Assembly: GCA_963969365.1 (NCBI GenBank)
Contig: OZ017763.1
Coordinates: forward strand, 1,054,001 to 1,118,000
Source of the DNA: Asterochloris sp. CNOR1
Lineage: Eukaryota; Chlorophyta; Trebouxiophyceae; Trebouxiales; Trebouxiaceae
DNA: 64,000 nucleotides
Reading direction: 5' to 3'
Shown here: positions 45,601-56,600 of the stretch, piece by piece
How positions within the stretch are numbered: position 1 is the first letter of the stretch
Layout of the letters: each line of letters starts with the position of its first letter
The notes under the pieces: model-generated
What the model was told of the DNA's origin: nothing
What the model saw: only the letters and a program-made list of their open reading frames with translations
Databases searched by the model: none
Made by a program: the position numbers and the translations under genes

Positions 45601-46507
45601 TGGTCAGTGCTCATTGCTCGTCATATCCATGAGCAGCTTGCTGTGAGGAGGGGCTCTTGGGGAGTGCCTGCAAAAGCCTGTAGCTACTTGCCTGGCAGCC
45701 AGTTTGGATGGAGGGTGAAGCAAAGATGGGTCCCCAGTCCAGGTGGGGTCCTGTGCCGAAGACACCATCCCTGGCAGGGGGAAAGCTTTTGTAGGCTGCG
45801 ACACCCATGTGAGGCTGCAGAGCAGTGTCTGAGTCCTGGGTGTGACAATGCAGCAGCACAGTGACAGCGCGCTGCTGCTGGTGCCCGAGGCTCAGCATGT
45901 GCCCCTGGCGCTGCCTGCCTGCTTCAAAGTGTGGTGTTGCATCTTGGGCAGTGTCTGCATGCCTGTTGTGAGGCTGCAATTGCGCTGTCTGTCAAGTGTG
46001 GCAGCTGTCTGTCAGACCTGAGACAGTGTGATTTGGTGGAGCAGACCTGGCAGGGCCACCTGCGCGCCTGCTGATGGTCGCGCGAGTCGGTCTGTAACAG
46101 GGGCGCCTGGGTATTTTTCAACTCCCGGTTGATACTGCTGCATCCTACGAGGGGGAGTCTGCAATGTGAGCACCTGAGGTTGCCAATGGCAGAATCAGCA
46201 GCACCTGTTTCCATACTCTTCCACCCTGAGACCTGCGAGCCAGCTCCTCTGGTGTGAGATATATGCGGCCGCAACACACGCCTCATAAAGCATCGCACTG
46301 CTGCAGGGCGGCAAGCAGCAGCTTGGTGCATCTCAGCAGGAGCAGTCCAGCTTGAATGAGGACAGCAGCAATAGTGAACATGAGAGAGAGCCGAAAGCGT
46401 CCAGCAGCCGCCGCAGGCGCAAGAGGGAGCTGCAGCAGGAAAGCCAACAGGCAAAGAAGTCCAGAAAGGCCAGTGCCAACTCTAACTTCTTCAGGGACTT
46501 GCTATGA
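42635..46507 (+). CDS. WDR55: WDR55/Jip5-like WD40 repeat protein
   Basis: Seven exons join in phase: 42635-42851, 43229-43372, 43519-43691, 43966-44116, 44288-44456, 45482-45602, 46307-46507 (391 residues, close to the usual family length). The WD40 blades are readable: FHPTEPVVAVGIINGRLQTW, LLLSASANKSILAVDTATG, GDDDGLLKLWDTRQPNA, KVVAGAQSGVLNLFSWG, LLTGSSDGVIRIVSILPNR, LVSASHDNTLMLWDL. Then follow an acidic patch (DDEEEAAEAEEATEA), a basic tail (SSSRRRRKREL) and the terminal NSNFFRDL. 'DDDG.LKLWDTRQ', the acidic/basic tail and an FF-type end are marks of WDR55/Jip5, a nucleolar family linked to rRNA processing and, in plants, to DDB1-CUL4 ligases. Intron 2 uses a GC donor (43373). An adjacent GT (43328) would drop a conserved part of a blade. 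Confidence 0.92.
45131..45420 (+). repeat. five decayed copies of the WDR55 exon 6 acceptor and exon start
   Basis: The functional junction at 45475-45510 reads tctgcag|gcggcagctggtcagcgcctccc. Related copies occur at about 45133-45152 (ggccgctggtcagcgcct), 45170-45190, 45211-45235, 45305-45332 (ttgcaggcggcagctggtcagcgg) and 45383-45415 (ctgcagcaatcggcagctggtcggcgcgtccc). Spacing is 40-95 bp. Only the last site continues into the WD40 blade. Confidence 0.85.
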
Positions 46508-46508
46508 T

Positions 46509-46513
46509 TGTAA
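46509..46513 (+). terminator. TGTAA motif directly after the WDR55 stop
   Basis: A TGTAA string starts two bases after the stop codon. If used as the poly(A) signal it would give an unusually short 3' UTR; a later signal is possible. Confidence 0.3.
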
Positions 46514-47680
46514 CCTGTTGCAGCATGGTCAAAACAGACTACGACGCGCACCTGAAGCATGAATGAACCAGTGTCTGTGCTGAAGTGCTGAGGGGGCAGG
46601 AATGTGACAGATCAGGTCTTCATGTCGTTTGCCACCTTCCTGAATCGTGGCCTGATAGTCTGGAAACAGGTCGAAGACAAACTCTGCCTGCCTCAACAGG
46701 TGTCTGCCCTTCCAACAGGCCCAGCGCAGAGACCTTATTACCATGTTGAAAACTGCAGCCAGGTGTGCCTGCCTGATCGATCAGGCTCCCAGCTGGGAGG
46801 CTAACCTCCTGCCACCAGGATATCCTGCAGGCACTGTCTTAGCAGTGAACTTCAAGCCTGTCTTCGACACCTCAACACAACACCACAATGGCAGTGGCTG
46901 GTCATGTGGCAGTAACGCTGTGCCTTCCATGCACCTTTCAATGCTGCAGCTGTCCAGACAGGCTTTGATTTGCATCACATCACTTGACTGCATTGATCAG
47001 CTGCATGCATCGCATGCCCCTCACTGCACAATGCTTACATCCCATAAGCCTAGTGCATACAATGAGCTTTGCCCTTCAACCCTTTTGTCCAACATTGTGA
47101 AACACGTGTACCATCAAAGCAGGCAAATTGATCATGGCTTACCCGCCACAAGAGTGCTTGCACCATGAGTCTGAATACAACACAGCTCGGCCTTGCAAAA
47201 ACCCAGTGTCGAGATAACTGAACTACATGTCTGAAAAAGGAGGTTAGTAGCAGGGAGCTCTCTGCACATGAGGGACCTGGCAGACCTGCACCGCGTGCTG
47301 AAGTGCTGGCAACACCGCCCACGGAGTGCCTATCTCTATGCAGTGATTTCTCAGTAGTGAGGCAAAATCACTCCCTCGCTGCACCCATGTGCATGCAGTC
47401 GCACCATGTCAGCTTCTTAGACTAGGCCTGGGCTTCAGCAGGTGATCTGCTGCAAAGCCATGCCTGCCAGCATTGATCCTGGGGCCTTGCACTCTGCACA
47501 GGATGAGCTCAAGAACAATCACAGCACTTGTGCTTGGTTGCACTTTACTCTGAAACTCCTGTTAACTTGGATGCTAGCAGGCTCCAGGAAGTCCCCTGTT
47601 TGAGCTTACTTTGTGTAGTACAGAGCAGAGGGGGGAAAGGTCAGCAAGGTAGGCACTTATGAAATGGGTCGATTAGCATA
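46514..47680. other. convergent 3' region of WDR55 and the coiled-coil gene
   Basis: I see no gene in this 1.2-kb stretch. Short ORFs on both strands have no motif and no splice-site support. It is less repetitive than the introns and moderately AT-rich. Confidence 0.45.
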
Positions 47681-50600
47681 TCATACGAGCTCTTGGTCAC
47701 CAGCACTGGGTGCTGCTTCCTGGCTGCCTTGCCTGCCTGCCTGCCACTTCTCCAGCAGCATTTCCAAGCTGACAGCCTTGCTGAGCTGCTTCCGCATGAT
47801 GACCCTGCATGAGAAGCACAGCCACCAGATGAGGGACGAAGCAACGTCACTTCATGCTGCACTGTTCACAAATACTCACCTGCCGGCAGCCGCAACGTCT
47901 AGCTCAGCTTGGCACTCTGCCAGCAGAGCCTTATGTGCTGGGCTGCTTGGCCAGTTGCTGGCATCTTGTAGAGGGCTGTCACTGAAACCTGCAGCGCAAG
48001 GCAGCCCTTGAGGGGCTTGCGCCTTTGGCACCCAGCTCACTCTGAGCACAGAATGGACGGCAGGCTGCTGGCAATGTTGCACTAGGCGTCGGTGGCAGCA
48101 GGCCAATATCTCTCACGTGGCTGTCTGAATGAGGCGGGCGGGGCAGTCTGAGACAACTTTGAGGACCAGGCGGTGCCATTCTCGTCCCGCCAGTCCCTGC
48201 TGTGGCTTACAGCTGTGGTCCAGGGCTGCTGCTGCTGTGGCACATGTGCTGCTCCGGCAGAGGTGTGGCTGGGTCCAAAACGAGAGCGTCTAGCAGTGAA
48301 GCCTGGGCGAGAAAATCGCCTGAAGTGTGAGGGGCAACAGAGTTTTCTCAACAGGGGAAGGCTTGGAACTGGCTTCCATCCCTTGCAGCTGGCCTTTGCA
48401 CCAGGGAGGTCATGCAGTGATTCGGCACCAGGAGCACCAGAGGGCCAGACTTGCTACTCTCAGACAGCTTTGCCCCGTCATGCACAGGGGCAACGTGCAG
48501 CAGCTTTCGCCATATCCCAAAATTTCAATCCTTCAAAACCCTGTAACAGCCATTCAGGGAACGTCGGCTGCTTGCTGCAGTGGATGCGGATTGTCAGCCC
48601 TTCAAAGATCACAGCAGCAAGCCCTACTCACTGGGACAACCACGCAGGGCTCAAGGGCTGCTCATCAGGAGCAGGCCGCCCCAGAGTGTGCGACCGGCCA
48701 CCAGCAGCAGCGGAACCCGTGTGCGTTCGCTGATGCTGGTGGGGGTGGTGGCCGCCACCCCTAACTGCTGGTGCGGTGGGCGGCACCACCCAATAGCTAA
48801 GGGGCAGTCCATCCAGCCTGAGGTCGTGAGCTGCAGGTGCCTGTGTGCTGGGAGCTGCTGCTGCTTCGCCCATGGTCCGCACAGCTGCAAGTGCCTGTGT
48901 GCTGGGAGCTGCTGCTGCTTTGCCCACAGTCCGAGCAGCAGCAGCTGCCTGCAGCATGTGAGCGTATTTGCTTCAGTATGCCAGAGCCTGCAGGTGCCTC
49001 TGCGGTGAGAGTTTCTGCTGCCACTGTGCCACAGAGGCCCACCCCCCGCCACCCCAAGGTTGTGGAGTTCAGAGGGGCAGCCGAACTCAATGCAGGTGTG
49101 GGGTCAAACAAACATCAGTGCACTTGTAGAAGTCGCATACCCACTGCTGCACACATTGTTGCTGCACAGGGAGGCTTTTGGCTGCACTGCATTGCATGTG
49201 GTGGCAGACTCAAGCTTGCAGCAGGCTTCTCATTGCAGCCAGGCACATGTCTTCATCAGGTCGCTCTGGTGTGGGCTCATGCAAGCAGGTGTGTGGGGAC
49301 GAGCTGCGGGGACGAGCTGCAGCGCACGCAGGGACAGCGTGCACCCAGACTGCAGAGCAGAGCTCCGACAAACAGCCAGAACAAAGCCCCTGAGTGAGAG
49401 AGGGCATGGCCATCACTTGCAGTCAGAGGATGACAATGCTTTGCCCCTGTGCAGCAGCCAGCCACACTGCTGCCCAGAAGGCCACTATGAATGAAGAGCA
49501 GCCTTGCCATGGCGATAGGAGCAGGCTCATGCTGGCGCAGGCCCCTCACCGCGCGTGCAGCCTGCTTGGCGTCTTGTGACCTCCGCATCTGCGCCTCAAC
49601 CTTCTGCAAGCTGTGCTCCAGTCGGGCCAGCTGCTGACCCAGCAAGATCTGGACGCCAGCAGACATCTGACCGCTGCCTGCACAATAGGGGCAGTCCTGC
49701 TTGATGGCTACCCTGGCAAGCAGGCAAACTCATGCTTGGAAAGGCTGCCGACTTGCTACGTCACGGTGTCTCATTGACCCCTGGTGGTCCCACAGGCATC
49801 TCAATAGCAGACGACAAGTGCACACGCAAGGTACCTGACCACCTCCCACTGGTGAGACCTGCCCTCCATGCAGCAGCCACAGCTGCTTGGTGGCTGGCCA
49901 AGGCACTGACTGCCTTGAGCGCTTTGCTGTCGAACATGGCAGACGCACGACGTCAGATCACTGCAACTCACCTTCCACCGGTGCCGTCTGGCCACTGCCA
50001 AGGGGACCCACAGCTGCCTGAGGGCTGGCCCAGGCAGCAACTGACTGCAGTCCCTTGCCATCAGACAGTGCAGTGCCCTGCATATCACCATGCTTGCGGC
50101 CCCGGGCCATCAGCAGCTTCATTGTCTGCTGCATGGAGTCCGACAAGCTGGTCACCAATTGCAGCTGGCTGGGCACAGCTGGCACGTTCACTGAGCTAAG
50201 GTTGGGTGGAGTGTCTGGCAGGCCCTGGGTTGCAGCCTGCACAGCCTGTGGCCCGGGTGGTCTGCCAGCCTCTGCAAAGGCAATGGCTGCCAGCTGCTGA
50301 GCCTCTACTGCCTCCTTGGCGGCAGCAGCGGCAGCCTCATGTAGCTGGGCTGCCTGTGCAGAGTCGCCCTGGGCCGCTGCCCTGGCTGCCTGCTCCTGCA
50401 GCTGGGCAGCCTGGGCAGTGGCAGCAGAAGCCTCTGCATCCTTGGCCTGCAGAGGGTTCAAGTGACAGCCTCAGCAGGCAAAGGACTTGAACAGATCCCG
50501 ATGTGCCACAGCTCAAGTGCTGGGGGGGACGTCAACGTTGCTTGCTGGATGCGATGTGTGGAGGGTGGGTAGTAGCTGTCCAGCAATCTCAATCAGTTTG

Positions 50601-53600
50601 CTAAGGTGCCACCCATCTGGCTGCCGTCCTTGCCTCAAGACAGCATTGCGCTGACATTACAGGCGTGTGCCAGCGCTCAGCTGCTATAATGAAGGACAAA
50701 GGTGGCAGGCTAGGGAAGCATCAACGCTGCTATCAGACCTGAAGACACATGCCAGAATGCGTGGCCCAACACTGGCAACAATGCCAAAACATACAGGCAT
50801 GCTCGGCACAGCCGATGAACCAAAGCTGGAACAGACACCATCGAGCACCCACCTGTCTATCATCCTGCCTGACAGCAGAGTGCCTCAGTCACTGACCATC
50901 TCACCTCTGCAAGGAGCAGCAGGCGCTCCTGATCTGTCTCTGCAGCAGCCAGCCGCGCCAGCAGGGATGCCTCGCCCTGGTCTGCTTCGGCCTGGCCTGC
51001 TGCAGCCGCGGGCGCTCCAGGTGGGGCTGCGCCCTGCTGCACAAGACGCAGCCCCTCTGCTGCGGTCTCCGCTTGTGCTGCCTGGGCCGTGAGCACCTTG
51101 ACCTGATGCAGCTGCACGCACAGGGGTGGACATGCGAGTTCAGGCAGTGCGTGACTCCTGGACCAGACACTGAGGACAGCGTGGGCAGCATGAACAAGAC
51201 TGTGTGGCCTAGATGCCGTCTGTCGTGGCCTGTCATCCAGCACTGCAGGACACATCCTCTCAGCAGCAGCCCCTCTGACTCTGCTGCTGTCCAGCCAGTT
51301 TCATCCAGCCCACCTTCTCGTCAGCGCTGGCGCTGGCCACCTCAGCTGCCCCTACTGCATGGTACAGCTGCAGCTGCAGGCTGGAGGTGGCCGCCTCAGT
51401 GACATTGCTGGGAGCCCCATGGCTGAGGAGGTCCTCTGTGGAGCGGCGCATCTGCCACGCCAGCTGCTCAGCCTGCAGGGCAGTGCGAATGAGGTTTTGG
51501 CCTTGGGGTCTGCTTAGTTCAAAAATAGCTTATGCTGTCAGGCCATGCCAGCTGCTCAGCCTGCAGGGCGGTGCCCATGAGCCTTAAGGACGTTGCTCGG
51601 CGCAGGACGAGACCAGCTTGAGGTGAAGTGTGCACAGCCAGCTGTGAGCCTGCAGGGCAGTACAGGTGAAGTTTGAAGTTCAGCTGTTGCGCTCTGCTGA
51701 CCCTTCATGCTAAAGGCAGCTTGAAAAGCTGCACAGCTTGTTGTTACTGGGCTGCGCCACCTAGTGAACCTGCAAGGCAGGGCATGGGAAAAGGGAGGGC
51801 CGCTGAGTCGCAGGCCCATTTGCAAGGCAAGCTGATGCAACCTGAGCAGGCCCAACAAGCACTGCCTTTGATTGCTGTTGCTGACGCACATCATGGCAAA
51901 GAGCACATCCTGCTGGCGACACCTGCTGTTTGAGTTAACCAAGGGGGCCATGTAGCTCAGTGAAAGCATGGTCCCATCGCTATGCATGTCGTGCAGGCAT
52001 GCAGGTGTTACAATAGGCCCAAAGTGGGCTGCGCCAAGAGCATCTTGTTCATGTGCAGCACTATCTGCAGGGTGGTCTTTAGGCATAGCCTTGTCTGGGC
52101 AGCTGATGGTTGGGGCCTGGCTGCGAGGTGCACATTTCAACTCAATCTGCAGTGCCAAAAGCTTCCCTGCAGATGCAAGAGGCCTGACTTGCCTGCAGAG
52201 CCTGGGTTTCAGCTGTGGCCAGGGCCTCCTGTGCCTCCTCCCCTGTCGTGCCAGCACGGGAGCGCAGAGTCGATGCCAGGGTGGTCATAGCCTCAGTCTG
52301 TGTGGCAGCAGATGGGCAGCATGTAGCTTGACATGATGAAAATAAGCAGGTGTCACGAGATGCAAAGAGACCATAATTCATGTAGCCACATGCACATCCT
52401 TTGTTGCTCAGCTTGCTGCGCTGGTCACTGAGCTGTGTACACAGCCTGTATGCAAGGGGATGCCTGTACCATGCCTTTCATGCTCAGCTTGCATTTCATG
52501 TGTCCAGAAAGGTTGCTTACCTGCTGAGCATGGCTCTCATGCTGCAGCTGCAGAACTTTGGCCTCTACATGAGTCAGCTGGGTCTGCAGCTCAGCTGCAT
52601 GTTCGGCGCAGGAAGCAGCTTGAGCTTGCGCATTCTCAGCCTGCTCAGCCACCTGCAGAGTGCATAGAGGCGCAGTCATGGAAGAGGTAGCACGTGCCTG
52701 AGCACTCAAGCAAGACATTCCTGCATGCTTCAGTAAGCTATGGCGCACACCACTCACATCAAGACAGGGAAGCATGCAGGCTGGCAGGAAGTGCATGGCC
52801 TCTGCTGAGTACCTGGGAGGTGCTAATGCTATTCTTCTTGGAAGAATTTCAAAATTTTAACAAGCTGGTAGAGTGGCAACTGATCTCTGACACTCCGCAA
52901 GAAAAGGACTGAAAGTCATGCCTTGCTCACCTGTGCCTGCCAAGACTGCCACAAGGTGGCAGTGGCCTGCAGCTCTTGAGCATCCTGACCAGCAGCTGCC
53001 ACCTCCTCTGCGCGTGCTCTGGCAGCATGGGCTTTGGCCAGCACCTCAGATGCCTCCTCAGCCAGCACAACAGCAGCCTGCTGGGCAATCTCTGTCCGCA
53101 TGGCTGCCTCTGCTGCCTGCTGGCGCAGCACAGCTGCCTGGGACTGAGCAGCCACAAGGGCAGCTGCCTGGGGCTCGATCTTTACCTGCTGCAGCACCTC
53201 TGCTTGCATCTGCAGGGCACAGAGGGGCAGCAGAATTGCCATAGGAGGCTGAGGCATGCACAGTGCAGGGTGCCACTGCAGGCAGAGTGTCTCCAGTCAC
53301 AACATGGAAGACCTGATGCTGCGCTGTACGCTTCGTGGAAGCAGCTGCCCCTCCACGACATCTCAGTGGCAGTGCTGTCAGGTGACTGCCATGTGCACAC
53401 CTCTGGATCACTGCTGCCACACAGGCTGCAGTTAAAAACTGGGTGCCCAGCTCATGCTGCTGGCAAGCACATGCACACAAACCTCGCTGAATGAGTCTGG
53501 GGCTCACACCTGATTGGCAGCACTGCCTGCAGCTCTTGCTGCCCCAGCTGCAGCGTCGGCTGCTTGCCTGGCGGCCTTGGCTTGCGAGACCAGCTGCAGG

Positions 53601-56600
53601 TGGTGCTGGTGGGCAGCTGTTACGGCCCTTTCCAGCTCCTGCTGCTGCTCACTGGTGTACATCTGCAGCAAACCAGCACATGTGTCATAATAGTGTAGTA
53701 GACAGGCCATCCGGGAAGTGGGCAGTTGTGGCAGCCTCTGCTGGCTACCTCTGCTGCTCACTAGTATACATCTGCAGCTGCCAACATGTCAATGCCTTGC
53801 ATTAATTAAGGCAATTTATGGTGAGCGGCAGGCTCTGCAGGCTGCCTCTGCTGCTCACTCGTTGATATCTGCAACACTTCAGCACTTCTCCCATTGCTCA
53901 GTCTCACATATCGCTTCTAGCGGTGAACCTGAGGTAAGGTCCAAGTCTCTGGAGCGCAATACCCATGTTGCAGCAGCCACTAAAGGGACTGACAGAGCAG
54001 GTAGTAGTGCACACTGCAGCCCCCACCTCCACATTCTCCACAGCTGCTGCAGCAGCAGCTGCTGCCTGTGCCGCAGCCTCCTTGGCTGCAGCCTCTGTGG
54101 CAGCAGCCTCTGCCTCGTCAGCCTGCTCGATGGCAATGCCGGCTGCCACAGCAGCTGCTGAGCTGCGCAGGCGCCAGGGGGCGCTGAGCTGCTTCAAACT
54201 GGTGAATGGCTGCAGAGGGAACATGCCGCCGCTGACCTGCATCGTCAGCAACTTTGGGTTGACTCTAGCCATTGCAGCGGAGATGTCACAGGCCAATGTC
54301 CTCTGGCAGGAGGAACATGAATGCATGGTGCACAAGCTGATCACCCCTCCTCACCACACACGGGCAACGTGCAACTTGGGCTCCAGGATGCAGCAATGTT
54401 GTGCAGCAGCCAGCCGGGTGTCACATGAAAGTCATTTGGCTCTCAAGGACACGTGCAGCTGATGTGCCAGATGTCTGCAGCTAGGCTTGCCTTTCCAGCG
54501 CGCCTCTCTGCCAGGGTGGCCTGCAGGGTGGCATCCTCTGCGTCCTTGAGTGCTGTCAGGGCATCCCCCTGAGCTGCCTCAGCAGCAGCCTCGGCACGCT
54601 GCAGCTGTCTCTCCCAGCAAGCCATGGCTGCCAGCATGCGCTCCCTGTGAAGTGGACCACTGCCCTGCTGTGCCTGCAGCAGAAGCCCTGGGAATTCACC
54701 TCTGCAACTCCTGGTACCGGCAGGCTGTGGCTGATAGCAAGTACTCTGGGTGAAGCAGTCCATTGTTTGCAGCTCCCAGAGAGCAGAATGCAAGAGTCCA
54801 TGTGTCAGCAGCAGCTGCCAGCTTTGCAGCCCTAGGGATGTGCATACGCATGGGCACAGGCAGACCTGCTGATCAATGCAGCCATTTGCTTTTCGCAGCA
54901 TGTGCATGCATGCCTGTCCCTCTCCTTGCAGGCAGCATTTTCCTTCATGCAAGCAGTGTTTCCCTTGTGGGGCCAAAGCAGGGGCAGCTTGACTGCATAT
55001 AAGGGGAAAGCCTCACCCCCTGTGCAGCACGTTCATTGTGCAGATTGGCCTGCCGCCTTGCCTCCTCCGCAGCCGCCGTCTTGGCATGTGCTGCAGCCTG
55101 AGCTGCCAGGGCCTTTCTGGTGGCATCTGCTGCCTTCCGCCGCCGCTGAGTGGCTGCGGCAATTGCCAGCACTGACTTGCGCAGCTGCTGTTTTTCACCA
55201 TCAGGATCCTCCGTCTGACGCGTCACAATCACTGCAGACACAGTGGGCACTTATTTGACAGAGTGTATGTGCAGTGTCAGATGAGTGACGATCCACTGAG
55301 GCTTGACTCAATTTCCCAGAATGCTTGAGCACCTTGCTCAACAACAGCACTCGTCTATGACACTCTGCCTGCATTGATCGGGAGGGCTGAAAGGATCTGC
55401 AAAGCTGCTGTGGCATGTGTGCTAGGTCACGTGTCATTTAACCTATCAGCAGCTCACCTGGAGGAGTGAATTTCTTCTGACACAGGACCTGCAGACCCGC
55501 TGTGATGCGCGCAGCTCGTTCTGAAGCATGCTTTGCCTCAAACTCCAGCTTGGCAGACAAGCTGAGCAGCCTGCATGAAGATGAAGATCCTCATGTGCTG
55601 GAAATGCCTGGATGCATGCTGCGAGCAAAGCACTCCCAGCAGCCACATGCGGGTAATGCTGCTTCTATCTGCTGACTTTACGCACTGAACTGCACTTGTC
55701 TGGCAAGCCAGGGGTGCCGCTTGGTGGGCAATGTCAACACCTTGCATTTGCAAAGAGCAAAATCAAGCACGTCAGCTCAATTGGCTGGAACTTGCAGCTG
55801 AGCTTGGTGTGCAGCCAAAGCAGCCATTCAGTGTCTGAACAGATCTCCAGTGATGCAGACTGGTAATCTCCAATGTGCGCTGTGACCTGTGGACATGACT
55901 TTTGCCTTGACCCAGAGTGGTACCTTTTCCTCAGCAGCAAAAGCATTAGCAGGCTGCCCTTGCAGGGTCTTGACTCCATGCACAAGGCTGTGGAAGCCAG
56001 ATCTGGAAGGCAGTGCTCGCCTTTCTGCCTCATTGCTGGCCTCCCGTGCCGCCCTGTGAGCCTGCTTGGCCTCAAATCCAGTGGCGCGTGCCCTTACTTG
56101 CTGGCCCTCCTGCAGAAGCAGTTGATTGCATGCGCTGATTCCACGCCCGCATGGCAAAAGCCCAAATCTCTGGTAATGCATTCAGCGGGCACCTCACTGA
56201 TGCTTAAGTGCAGCTGGCATCAATGATCGGGAAAAAAAACATTGCCGACGCTGCACAGGCAGCTGCATCCTCTAAAGCAGCCTGTGCGCAGCTGGAAGCC
56301 AACACCAGATACCAGCACAAAGCCAGACACAAAACACACTTACCGATGCAGCAGAGGTAGCCGCGTCCTCTGCCGCTGCAGCCTTCAGCAACAGGCTGGC
56401 AGCCTCAGTCTCCTTTGCCTGGCCCTGCTTAGCAGCATCAGCAGCCTGCAGCACAGCAGAGCCATGGCTTGTGGTGACAGCATGGAGTTGCTTTGGTGGC
56501 AGGTGCCTGGCTGTAGCAGCCAGCAGCCAGTGCATGACCTGCATGCATGGCGGCCATGTCTGAGACTGGAAGCACAATCTTGCAGCTGCTGACTGCTGCT

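Noticed and set aside
46604-47168. Plus-strand ORFs of 66 and 141 codons downstream of WDR55
   Set aside because: No motif, no splice signals, and composition unlike the coding exons of the window.
55924-56020. Extension of the coiled-coil exon to a GT donor at 55923
   Set aside because: The extra residues lose coil character and the next exon would then be out of phase. The GC donor at 56020 solves both problems.
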